From NCBI RefSeq assembly GCF_003286915.1, contig NZ_QMFY01000022.1:1-64000 (forward strand): a stretch of DNA of 64,000 nucleotides, read 5' to 3'. Positions 55,176-63,756 of the stretch are shown piece by piece. The notes beneath the pieces were generated by a model that saw only the letters and a program-made list of their open reading frames with translations, searched no databases and was not told where the DNA came from. How positions within the stretch are numbered: the first letter of the stretch is position 1; each line of letters starts with the position of its first letter. This stretch comes from Pseudochryseolinea flava (GTDB lineage Bacteria > Bacteroidota > Bacteroidia > Cytophagales > Cyclobacteriaceae). The translations under genes and the position numbers were made by a program.

Positions 55176-56807
55176 CTAAGGTGCAGGGGGACTAACAGGA
55201 AGTGCTGTGATTCCATAGTTGCCGAGTTTTGCCTTAGGAATTGATGACCCAAATTTTGCGTTGATAGCGTCAATAAAGATGTTTGCAGTAAACGCATATC
55301 CACGGCTATTAGGGTGTAGTCCATCTTCGCTAAAGATACCTGTTGGTGGTGCGAAGTTCGGTGTCATGTACACATTATCCTGAATTGCTCCCTTTGCTGC
55401 TACAAATGCATTGTATGTGCTACGTACATCGGCGACCGTTAAGCGTCCATCGCTATCTTCTACGGCCGCGTTGATCGCGGCGTTGAAATCTGCCGTGCGT
55501 GCAAGAATTGCCTGCGTTTCTGAAGGGATGAGAATGTATTTATCTGCAACAGGGAAGCTTACGCCAAATACAGCGTTAGGGCTGTTCATATAGCATGTTC
55601 CAAGAACTGAACCTGCGGCCAGTGGAACCAAATCCTGTGCGGTAGTTTGTCTTGCACGGGCATACGGTGCAAGAGCTGCCGCTTCGCCAGTCATGTAAGT
55701 AGATAAATCTGTTAAAGTTTCATCGGTCAAAAGAATTGGATTTTTTCCGGCTACATAATTTAATGTACGTTTCGTTTTCTCCTCTTCGCTAATGATTCCA
55801 TTGGCGACCATCAAAGTTAAGAACCCATTGTACTTATCGGCGAGGTTAGTTTTTAATGCACCCGCTGTTGTTGCGTCAAGGGTGATTTGGTTCCAAGCCA
55901 CCGTGTAAAAGTAGGGGAGACTTGTGAAGTCAGGAATATTTCCCACAACGCCTTTGAATATCGGATTGGCACCAAGCATAGATGAAATCATTTGGCTGTA
56001 ATAACCTGCAAAATCTTCGCTTCCAGTCATAGGATACGTGCCATCGGCGCCCGTCGCAGCATATAGAAGAACATCATCGAATCCCAGCCACACCAAGTAG
56101 AAACTACCAGCAGCGCCAAGTGCGTCTTCGATGAGCTTTGATGATCCTGGATTTGATGCAAATCGAGCATACAATGGATTGTAATATGGATTCGCTGTTG
56201 ACGGACCTCCTGTTTCTTTGATCAACGCTTGACCAAGTTGAATCAGCGGGACCGAAAAATTATTCAGCTTAGCCTTATCACCTGCGTAAGGAGCTGGCAG
56301 GTCTGCTGTGTTGTAAGGCGCTGGTGATGCAGGTGTGTTCACTGCAGAAGGGCAAGTGGTTGCCGTCGCAGGCATTCCTGCAGCTGCCGGCGCAGGTGTA
56401 CGAGGTCCCGACCCGTCTGGATCAAAAAGGAAAAGCCTTCCTAATATCAATGTTGGAGGCGCGGATGACTGTAAGTTGTATCCGTTGACAGAATTGATAT
56501 CAGGTTGGTTAAAGACCAATTCAGTATTGACGCACTTCAATTGATTTGCAACGATAGCTCCCAGTGAGTTTTGTTGCCCCTTGGTGAAAAGAGCACCCGC
56601 TTGGAACCCTGCTGTGTACGAGTTTCCTAAGACCACGAACTTAGTGAAGTTAGCAGTTCCTGCTTCGGCATCTTCACAACTTGTGTCGGGAGCGCAGTTC
56701 TCAGGATCAACAGCGCAAGGATCTTGAAGGTCGATATCTTCCTGCTTGCACCCTGAGATCAGGAGCAGCAATGAAAGTGAGTAAGCTAAATATTTTATCG
56801 TTTTCAT
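55176..56807 (-). CDS. SGNH/GDSL-type lipoprotein
   Basis: 543 residues with lipobox LLISGCKQ. Block I is VLGNSYTAGFQAG near residue 60, so the usual GDS is GNS with the Ser nucleophile kept; block V is DGLHPNSRGYAF with the Asp-His pair. Block III is LVWLGFDD where GxND is usual. An esterase or a binding protein derived from one. It begins 10 nt after the stop of a TonB receptor gene, so receptor and lipoprotein form a pair, as SusC and SusD do. Confidence 0.8.
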   Translation of the reverse strand: MKTIKYLAYSLSLLLLISGCKQEDIDLQDPCAVDPENCAPDTSCEDAEAGTANFTKFVVLGNSYTAGFQAGALFTKGQQNSLGAIVANQLKCVNTELVFNQPDINSVNGYNLQSSAPPTLILGRLFLFDPDGSGPRTPAPAAAGMPATATTCPSAVNTPASPAPYNTADLPAPYAGDKAKLNNFSVPLIQLGQALIKETGGPSTANPYYNPLYARFASNPGSSKLIEDALGAAGSFYLVWLGFDDVLLYAATGADGTYPMTGSEDFAGYYSQMISSMLGANPIFKGVVGNIPDFTSLPYFYTVAWNQITLDATTAGALKTNLADKYNGFLTLMVANGIISEEEKTKRTLNYVAGKNPILLTDETLTDLSTYMTGEAAALAPYARARQTTAQDLVPLAAGSVLGTCYMNSPNAVFGVSFPVADKYILIPSETQAILARTADFNAAINAAVEDSDGRLTVADVRSTYNAFVAAKGAIQDNVYMTPNFAPPTGIFSEDGLHPNSRGYAFTANIFIDAINAKFGSSIPKAKLGNYGITALPVSPPAP

Positions 56808-56817
56808 GTTGCTTCAA

Positions 56818-59556
56818 TTAGGGTTTCATGAATTGATCGAATGTGAGCGAAATGTAGTAGGTCTGTCCTACGAATGGACCACCGAAGTTTGTGCGGTAGT
56901 CGCCACCGAAGAGGTTTGTTCCACCCACTTTCAACATCGTTTTGATTGATGGAATCTTGTAGCTCACTTGAGCGTCGAACACACCAAACTCCGGAATCAT
57001 AGCAGAACCAAAATCAGATTGCCACAAGAATTCTTCTTGCCAACGATAGTTAATACTGAAACCTAAGCTCTTGGTAACTTTTCTGTTGCTCAGTCCAATG
57101 TTGAATTTGTTTTCTGGCGTGTTGAAACCAGCACGGAATTCTTCGTTGCCTTCGCTGTTGTCATCGAACGTCGCGTAGTTGTAGTTACCGGTAATTTGAT
57201 AACCCTTCGGTAGGTTGTATCCAAAACCTAAACCGATACCGAATGACGTAACTTCTTCAGGTGAGTTTGTATAAGGTGAATATACTTTGCCAGCTGCTAC
57301 TTCTTTCCCTTGATGAGTTGTTCCAACCTTTAATACATAGTCCGATCCTCCAATAAAATCATTGTAGATGGAATAGTATCCATTGATGTCGATAAGTAGT
57401 TTGTTCTTTATTAATCCCTTGTATCCAAGTTCAAACGACTTTAGCTTTTCTGGACCGACATACGGTATGTTGGCAGTACGCAATCGTGAAGAGTCGCCCG
57501 ATAGCACTTCGCCAGTGGTACCATCTACCGTGCCACCGTTCGCTCGGAATTCATCCCACGAAGCCTTTGTATAAGCACCGCCTTCATGTAATCCATAACG
57601 CTCTGCATTAACCTTTGCACTTCCCAACAGTGTGTTTGTACCAAGATCGAAGTAGATAAACTGTGCTTGCGTATCTGGGTTTCTGAAACCTGTCTGGAAT
57701 GATGCTCTAAGGTTATGTGACTCGTTGAAAGTATACACCGCAGAGAGACGTGGTGTTACCTGTCCGTCGAAGTTTTCGTTCTTATCGTATCGCAATGAAC
57801 CGGTAAGTTTCAAGGCATCAGCCAATGTTTTTGAAAGTTGTCCGTAGAAACCAAACTCGTTGATGGTTACGCGTTGAAAATCTGTTCCGTCTTCAGGATC
57901 TTCATTGAAGATTGTTCCATCTGAAAATAGGCTGTACTGTCTGAAGTTACCACCGATTTGGAGTTCAACCCATTCAATTTGATCAGCGAAGTTGTAGTTA
58001 AATTCAGAGTGAAAAAGTCTTGATCTGTCTGTGAACTTCGAACCAGGAGGTGTTCTTTGGAAGTAGTCGTTGCGAACACCCTCTACTAAATTTTTGAAAC
58101 CTTCAGATCCGACGGCAGGACGTGTACGATCGGCAAATGCGCGTGCGGCATCGGGATTACCCCCAGGAACTCCTTGGTCAACAAATGCTCCTTGCATGGC
58201 AAGTACATATTGTTGTGCCCAAGCTGGTGAAGGCGAGATACGTTCATTTACATAAGATCCTAGCGCAGCTACGTTGTAAGAATCACCAGCGTTTGTTGCC
58301 GTTAGGTAACTTCTTACGAAGAAGTTCGAACCTTTCAACTCGAGTTTATAAAACTGCTGTGTGAAGTCACGTAACGCATACTTTTGTGAACCTTGGTAGA
58401 TGGAACTTCCGCCACCGTAGCGGTAGTTTCCAATTAACTCCATTTTATCAGTGATGCGATAATGAAGGGCAATGTCACCCTTCATGCTTGTTGCATCGTT
58501 ATTGTCCAGCAAATCTTCTTCTTTCCAGCCGGTTCTATGAATTGTACCGATCGTTGGGAAGCCTGTAGGAATCTCGATTTCATCACCGTATAAGTTCAAT
58601 CCATCGAAATCTTCAGCACCACTTAAGTCAGTTGTTGATTCAGGACGGTTCACATCAGTCTTGTAATCATTACCAATCCAGTCTGTTGCTTGAAGCATGG
58701 AGAAGTTCACTTTGAATGCAAACTTGTTGTTGAATGCTTTTGCATAACGCACGCCGAAGTTGAACATCGGGTAGGCTTCTCCTTGCGCGTCGGATGTAGT
58801 AACACCCGTCTTGAATTGCGCACTCAAACCTTGATATTCAAATGGGCTTTTGCTTTTCATGATCAAAATACCATTAAAGGCATTCGGTCCATAGAGTGCT
58901 GAAGCGGCTCCTGGCACAAGCTCCATGCTTTCGGCATCCAATTCGCCGAAACCGACAATGTTACCTGTAGGAAAGTTTAGGAGCGGAGCAGAGCAATCCA
59001 TTCCATCGATCAACTGCACAAAACGGGTATTGGCAATGGTCGCAAATCCGCGTGTGTTAATCTGTGGAAAGTTTAAACTGCTGGAAGTCATCTGTACACC
59101 TTTTACAGATGCCAGCGACTCATAAAATTCTGGTGCGGGTGTTTGTTGTATCGAAAGAAGGTCGACTTTCTCGACGGTCACAGGAGATTGCAATATGCTC
59201 TCTTCATAACGTGAGGCGGAAACGACGACTTCTTGTCCGAGGATCGTTTGCTCTTCTAATTTAATGTCGAGGCCTGTCGTGGAGGCATCAGTAATATCAA
59301 TTTCCTGTGAACGGAATCCTATAAAGGAAATTACCAGGGTCATCGGTGGAGCATCATTGACATTCAAACTGAATGTACCCTCACCATTGGTAATGGTACC
59401 TACCACACGTCCTTTCACAACGATGTTGACACCGGCAAGGGCATCTCCAGAGGCAGCATCGGTAATTTTACCTGAAATGCTGGTTTGGGCATAAAGTCCA
59501 AAAGATGTTAAGAGAACTAACATCATCGTACCCACGCCCGAGTAGAGTTTCTTCAT
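56818..59556 (-). CDS. TonB-dependent receptor
   Basis: 912 residues from the ATG at 59556; the longer version would run into the leader hairpin. Signal peptide ends near GLYAQ. A carboxypeptidase-regulatory-like domain (about 25-105), plug (about 120-240, containing PQINTRGFATIANTRFVQLIDG) and a large beta barrel ending in a C-terminal aromatic strand (TYYISLTFDQFMKP) follow. Ligand unknown. First gene of a pair with the SGNH lipoprotein. Confidence 0.92.
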   Translation of the reverse strand: MKKLYSGVGTMMLVLLTSFGLYAQTSISGKITDAASGDALAGVNIVVKGRVVGTITNGEGTFSLNVNDAPPMTLVISFIGFRSQEIDITDASTTGLDIKLEEQTILGQEVVVSASRYEESILQSPVTVEKVDLLSIQQTPAPEFYESLASVKGVQMTSSSLNFPQINTRGFATIANTRFVQLIDGMDCSAPLLNFPTGNIVGFGELDAESMELVPGAASALYGPNAFNGILIMKSKSPFEYQGLSAQFKTGVTTSDAQGEAYPMFNFGVRYAKAFNNKFAFKVNFSMLQATDWIGNDYKTDVNRPESTTDLSGAEDFDGLNLYGDEIEIPTGFPTIGTIHRTGWKEEDLLDNNDATSMKGDIALHYRITDKMELIGNYRYGGGSSIYQGSQKYALRDFTQQFYKLELKGSNFFVRSYLTATNAGDSYNVAALGSYVNERISPSPAWAQQYVLAMQGAFVDQGVPGGNPDAARAFADRTRPAVGSEGFKNLVEGVRNDYFQRTPPGSKFTDRSRLFHSEFNYNFADQIEWVELQIGGNFRQYSLFSDGTIFNEDPEDGTDFQRVTINEFGFYGQLSKTLADALKLTGSLRYDKNENFDGQVTPRLSAVYTFNESHNLRASFQTGFRNPDTQAQFIYFDLGTNTLLGSAKVNAERYGLHEGGAYTKASWDEFRANGGTVDGTTGEVLSGDSSRLRTANIPYVGPEKLKSFELGYKGLIKNKLLIDINGYYSIYNDFIGGSDYVLKVGTTHQGKEVAAGKVYSPYTNSPEEVTSFGIGLGFGYNLPKGYQITGNYNYATFDDNSEGNEEFRAGFNTPENKFNIGLSNRKVTKSLGFSINYRWQEEFLWQSDFGSAMIPEFGVFDAQVSYKIPSIKTMLKVGGTNLFGGDYRTNFGGPFVGQTYYISLTFDQFMKP

Positions 59557-59593
59557 AAATTCTGCTAGTTGGTTGGTTATCAGAATACTAGGA

Positions 59594-59641
59594 TTCGTCA
59601 AGAAAGCTAATATGTTATGCATACAGAGCTTTCTTGACGAA
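59594..59641 (-). promoter_or_regulatory. 15-bp perfect inverted repeat in the receptor leader
   Basis: TTCGTCAAGAAAGCT (59594-59608) and its exact complement AGCTTTCTTGACGAA (59627-59641), loop 18 nt. No T-run follows, so it is not a classical terminator for gldC. It lies just after the -7 box, so the mRNA would begin in or next to this stem. Confidence 0.7.
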
Positions 59642-59667
59642 ACTACAAAAATTTATGAAAAAGCAAA
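59638..59667 (-). promoter_or_regulatory. Bacteroidota-type promoter for the receptor
   Basis: On the minus strand TTTG (59667-59664), 18 nt, then TAGTTTCG (59645-59638), one base off TAnnTTTG. It overlaps the right arm of the inverted repeat. Confidence 0.45.
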
Positions 59668-59683
59668 CGTTTGAGGAACCTAA

Positions 59684-60016
59684 CTAACGTTTTTCTGATT
59701 GTACGTGTTTTACCAACCTTTCGCAAAGCGCATTGATCTCATTGGCCATAAACTCGTCGTTGGTCGACGACAGAATGCTCTGCGCAATACCACCGAGGCA
59801 CTCCACATGGAATCGCTTCATGTCATCTACTGGCATGTCTTTCGTCCACAGATCGATACGTAACGTGTTCTCCTGTGTATGATCCCAAAGCGCTACGCTA
59901 ATAGATTTCGTTTGACTTAATCCTGGATCGGGTTTATCAGTAGCATCCCACAATATCTTTTCAGGCACATTTTGAGCGTCCAGCTCTACTGTAAAGCTGA
60001 TAGTTGATTTTTTCAT
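59684..60016 (-). CDS. gldC: Gliding motility protein GldC
   Basis: 110 residues, soluble. The sequence from STISFTVELDAQNVPEKILWDATD through ALWDHTQENTLRIDLWTKDMPVDDMKRF is characteristic of GldC, a cytoplasmic factor found with the T9SS/gliding genes of Bacteroidota. It appears alone here, not next to gldB. It fits the T9SS cargo genes elsewhere in the window. Confidence 0.88.
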   Translation of the reverse strand: MKKSTISFTVELDAQNVPEKILWDATDKPDPGLSQTKSISVALWDHTQENTLRIDLWTKDMPVDDMKRFHVECLGGIAQSILSSTNDEFMANEINALCERLVKHVQSEKR

Positions 60017-60021
60017 AGCCG

Positions 60022-60029
60022 CAAAATTA
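60022..60029 (-). promoter_or_regulatory. -7 box giving a near-leaderless gldC
   Basis: TAATTTTG on the minus strand is a full match to TAnnTTTG and ends only 5 nt before the gldC ATG (60016). Transcription should start at or next to the start codon. A -33 element is only partial (TTTA at 17 nt). Confidence 0.5.
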
Positions 60030-60077
60030 AACGAAAAGCATCAATCGTAAAGTGATAAACGCCATGCGCCTGAAGTT

Positions 60078-60425
60078 GCTAGTGTCCGGGGAATTTTTCG
60101 TTTTGGAAATACCCCGCGCTTCTAATCGATCGTTTTTGATAGGCATAAAAAGAAGGCTGTTAAAAAATCAATTTTAATAGAGCGTGCGCGCGGTGGCCCA
60201 ACTTAAACGCGGGGGAGTTCCGGCATGTGCGATGGGCAGCATGTTTAAGTTTCCCCTTTTTCTTCTGTTACTTTTCTATTTGGGGAAGCAAAAAAGAAAA
60301 GTAAGAAGAGGACTATGCACGGACTAATCAGACGGCTCAGTAGAACATTCAAAAAGGTGATAAGAGTAAAGTGCGATCCGGTTTTGGGGTCGTTTTAAAG
60401 AAGCTTTCTCCGGACACCAGTAGCA
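60078..60425 (+). mobile_element. MITE-like element, contains dispersed repeat copy B
   Basis: The core 60177-60423 matches 54389-54633. The outer ends carry TGTCCGG (60083-60089) and its inverted form CCGGACA near 60410-60416, and the whole is bracketed by TGAAGTT at 60071-60077 and 60426-60432, as a 7-bp target duplication would be. No transposase. The remainder of the gap between gldC and the GH127 gene holds the two promoters. Confidence 0.6.
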
Positions 60426-60552
60426 TGAAGTTCTATCGTATTGCTGCCGTTAGTCAAATTGATAAGATTACATGATTTCCAGATAAAATCGGCGTAACGC
60501 ATGCGCGTCGATTATCTTTAGTTTTATCAGTTCATGGCGAAAGAAGTTAATT

Positions 60553-63500
60553 ATGAAAATGTACAATCGACTGTTGAGTATCATCGTGTGTGTGGCTGCT
60601 TTGTTTCCGATCGTGACGCTGGCTCAAAACGGAGATCAAATATTAGACGGTATTGGTGAAACAGCATTGATAGCGCGCTATGCATTTAACGGCGACGCTA
60701 AAGATTGGTCAAGAAACAACCTGCATGGCACGCTACAAGGCGATGGCGCTACCTTCGCCGCCGACAATCGATTTGGTAAAGTTTTATCGCTACCGGGGAG
60801 TAGTAATTCATTTGTAACGCTTCCAGCGGATGCGCTGAAAGATGTAGAGTCGGTAAGCATTTCAGGGTGGTTGTATCTCCGTTCTTCCGTGGCAGGTCAA
60901 CGCTTTTTTGATTTTGGAAACGATACCACGAAGCACTTCTTTGTGGCACCAGCGGGAACGAAGGAGGAGAATGTGCTGGTGACTGCCCTTGATACTAAGG
61001 GTATTCAGAAAAGATCCATATCAGCGGCGCTGGAAATAAATAAGTGGACTCATGTCGCTGTGGTCGTTGATGTACCATCAAAATCAATGATCACATACAT
61101 CGACGGAAAAATGATGGCTGAGGTGAAGAACATATCACCAGTGTCTGGTAAAATGATGTTGTCTCTAGGCAAGTCTCTTGCACCAAACGACCCATATCTA
61201 AATGCGTTGATTCATGATTTTCGGATCTATCGTATTCCACTCAGCGCAACACAAGTCTCTGGGATTTTTGAACACGCACAGCGCGGTATTAATGAAGGTT
61301 CGGTTAACACAACCAGCAAGCGCGAAGACGATCTTCAACATTTTTCGGATGTTGATGCGCAACTTTACAATGCATTTTTGATTCGTGTGTCGGATGTATG
61401 GGTAGAAACGCCGGTGGGTATTTTACCGCGACTGCCAGCTCATCTAGACGGTACGTACAAAGATGGAAAGCAAGGCCCGAAGGTTCGTGTACTGTGGCCG
61501 ACACCGGTGGACAATACGGAAGTGTTGAAGGCTGGGAGTTACACGATCATAGGTCGCGTTGCAGGAACGCAATTTAAACCCAAGGCTACTGTTGTAGTGA
61601 AGGAGGTGAAAAAATCAACGGAGCCGGAATTGAAGTTGATGCCGTTTGCGTTGCAGCAAGTTTCGCTCAATGGTGATACGCATGGTCATGATTCTAAGTT
61701 TGTAGAGAATCGTGATAAGTTCATTACGACGCTGGCGAAAACTGATCCGAACGCTTTTCTATTTATGTTCCGTCATGCGTTTGGACAGAAGCAACCGGAA
61801 GGAGCAACACCGCTCGGCGTATGGGATAGTCAGGATACAAAGCTGAGAGGACATGCTACGGGACATTACCTTACAGCTATCGCACAAGCTTACGCCGGGG
61901 CAAGTCATGATCAGGCCCTTCAGCAAAACCTCCAACAAAAGATGGAATACATGGTGAATACATTGTATTTATTATCGCAGTTGTCGGGCAACGCCAAGGA
62001 GCAAGGTGGAACTTTTGTTTCAGATCCAACAGCTGTGCCTACAGGGGCAGGAAAGTCTGAGTATGATTCCGATCTCACTGACGCTGGTATTCGAACTGAT
62101 TATTGGAATTGGGGAAAAGGATTTATCAGCGCCTATCCGCCAGATCAATTTATCATGCTAGAGAAAGGTGCGCGCTACGGCGGACAAAAGAATCAAATAT
62201 GGGCGCCCTACTATACGCTGCATAAAATTTTGGCCGGACTATTAGATGTATATGAAGTTAGTGGAAATAAGAAAGCATTATCCATAGCAACAGGCATGGG
62301 CAATTGGGTTTATGCGCGTTTAAATAAAGTGCCTACAGAAACACTCATCAAGATGTGGAACACTTACATCGCTGGAGAGTTTGGTGGTATGAATGAAGTG
62401 ATGGCGCGATTGTATCGCATCACGAAAGAACCGAATTATCTTAAGACGGCGCAGTTGTTCGACAACATTCGCGTATTCTATGGCGACGCAAAACATTCGC
62501 ATGGCCTCGCGAAAAACGTTGATATTTTCCGTGGACTTCATGCCAACCAACATATCCCTCAGATTGTCGGAAGCATTGAGATGTATCGGGTGTCCAATAA
62601 TCCGGAGTACTATCGTATCGCCGATAACTTCTGGTATAAAGCAGTGAACGATTATATGTATAGTATCGGCGGCGTAGCAGGGGCGCGTAATCCTGCCAAT
62701 GCCGAATGCTTCATCGCGCAACCTGCAAGTTTGTATGAAAATGGTTTTTCTTCCGATGGCCAAAACGAAACGTGCGCTACTTATAACATGCTGAAGCTTA
62801 CCAGCGATTTGTTTTGCTTCGATCAGCGCGGTCAGTATATGGATTATTACGAACGTGCATTGTATAATCATATTCTGGCTTCTGTCGCTGACTCTACGCC
62901 AGCCAATACGTATCATGTGCCGCTTCGTCCGGGGTCTATCAAACAATTTGGTAATGATGATATGACAGGCTTCACGTGTTGCAATGGCACCTCCATTGAG
63001 AGCAATACAAAAATGCAAAGTGCTATTTATTTCCGGAGTAAAGATAACCAGTCGCTCTACGTAAATCTTTTTATTCCGTCTACGTTGAAGTGGACTGAAC
63101 GCAACGTTACCATTGAGCAGATCACAACGTTTCCAAAAGAAGATCAAACAAAGTTAGTGGTGAAGGGTAGTGGCAAGTTTGATGTTCATGTGCGTGTTCC
63201 TGGCTGGGCAACGAATGGTTTTAATGTAAAAATCAATAATAAAGAACAGATGTTAAATGCCATTCCAGGAAGTTATCTGAAGATCAGCCGCAATTGGAAA
63301 GATGGCGATGTGATCGAATTAAAAATGCCTTTTCACTTTTATCTCGATCCGATAATGGATCAACCGAACATTGCGAGTTTGTTCTACGGTCCGATTTTAC
63401 TTGCCGCGCAAGAACCAGACGCAAGAAACACCTGGCGTCAAGTAACGGTAGATGCAAATGATATCAGCAAGTCAATCCAAGGCGATCCAAAGCAATTGCA

Positions 63501-63585
63501 ATTCACCATCAACGGCGTCACATTCCTACCGTTTTACGAAACCTATGGAAGACATTCTGTTTATCTTGATGTAAGACTGAAATAG
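60553..63585 (+). CDS. GH127 beta-L-arabinofuranosidase-like enzyme
   Basis: 1010 residues. Signal peptide (ends near LAQ), a LamG/concanavalin-like domain (about 35-235), an Ig-like domain (about 255-355), then the GH127 (DUF1680) catalytic domain (about 360-950). The zinc and nucleophile residues known from HypBA1 are all found: Glu739 and Cys741 in NETCATYN, Cys809 and Cys810 in FTCCNG. It should release L-arabinofuranose from plant glycans or glycoproteins outside the cytoplasm. No other glycan-use genes lie next to it. A possible -7 box TATCTTTA is at 60513-60520. Confidence 0.9.
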   Translation: MKMYNRLLSIIVCVAALFPIVTLAQNGDQILDGIGETALIARYAFNGDAKDWSRNNLHGTLQGDGATFAADNRFGKVLSLPGSSNSFVTLPADALKDVESVSISGWLYLRSSVAGQRFFDFGNDTTKHFFVAPAGTKEENVLVTALDTKGIQKRSISAALEINKWTHVAVVVDVPSKSMITYIDGKMMAEVKNISPVSGKMMLSLGKSLAPNDPYLNALIHDFRIYRIPLSATQVSGIFEHAQRGINEGSVNTTSKREDDLQHFSDVDAQLYNAFLIRVSDVWVETPVGILPRLPAHLDGTYKDGKQGPKVRVLWPTPVDNTEVLKAGSYTIIGRVAGTQFKPKATVVVKEVKKSTEPELKLMPFALQQVSLNGDTHGHDSKFVENRDKFITTLAKTDPNAFLFMFRHAFGQKQPEGATPLGVWDSQDTKLRGHATGHYLTAIAQAYAGASHDQALQQNLQQKMEYMVNTLYLLSQLSGNAKEQGGTFVSDPTAVPTGAGKSEYDSDLTDAGIRTDYWNWGKGFISAYPPDQFIMLEKGARYGGQKNQIWAPYYTLHKILAGLLDVYEVSGNKKALSIATGMGNWVYARLNKVPTETLIKMWNTYIAGEFGGMNEVMARLYRITKEPNYLKTAQLFDNIRVFYGDAKHSHGLAKNVDIFRGLHANQHIPQIVGSIEMYRVSNNPEYYRIADNFWYKAVNDYMYSIGGVAGARNPANAECFIAQPASLYENGFSSDGQNETCATYNMLKLTSDLFCFDQRGQYMDYYERALYNHILASVADSTPANTYHVPLRPGSIKQFGNDDMTGFTCCNGTSIESNTKMQSAIYFRSKDNQSLYVNLFIPSTLKWTERNVTIEQITTFPKEDQTKLVVKGSGKFDVHVRVPGWATNGFNVKINNKEQMLNAIPGSYLKISRNWKDGDVIELKMPFHFYLDPIMDQPNIASLFYGPILLAAQEPDARNTWRQVTVDANDISKSIQGDPKQLQFTINGVTFLPFYETYGRHSVYLDVRLK

Positions 63586-63700
63586 GGGTTAGGGATTAGG
63601 AATTAGGGATTAGGGATTAGGAATTAGGGATTAGGAATTAGGGATTAGGGATTAGGAATTAGGAATTAGGATTGGGAATTAGGGATTAGGAATATCGCAT
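63586..63700. repeat. Telomere-like heptad array TTAGGGA/TTAGGAA
   Basis: About 15 units of 7 nt that begin directly after the GH127 stop. Two unit types, GGGATTA and GGAATTA, alternate irregularly; one unit is expanded (GGATTGGGAATTA). Confidence 0.9.
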
Positions 63701-63756
63701 AACAGCGATACACGATTAACGTATAACGATTCACGATTAACGTATAGCGATTACGC
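63701..63756. repeat. Heptad repeat, TAACGAT type
   Basis: Units such as TAACGTA, TAACGAT, TCACGAT and TAGCGAT continue up to the stop codon of the convergent gene. Same family as 121-190. Confidence 0.75.

Noticed and set aside
59557-59622. 22-residue N-terminal extension of the TonB receptor
   Set aside because: It would translate through the leader hairpin and displace the signal peptide; the ATG at 59556 is preferred.
62320-63147. 275-codon open frame on the minus strand
   Set aside because: It lies antisense inside the GH127 catalytic domain, whose active-site motifs are clear on the plus strand. The antisense product has no family character.
63586-63700. True telomere or replicon end
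   Set aside because: The array is internal, between two convergent genes, and has two irregular unit types; coding sequence continues to the right edge.
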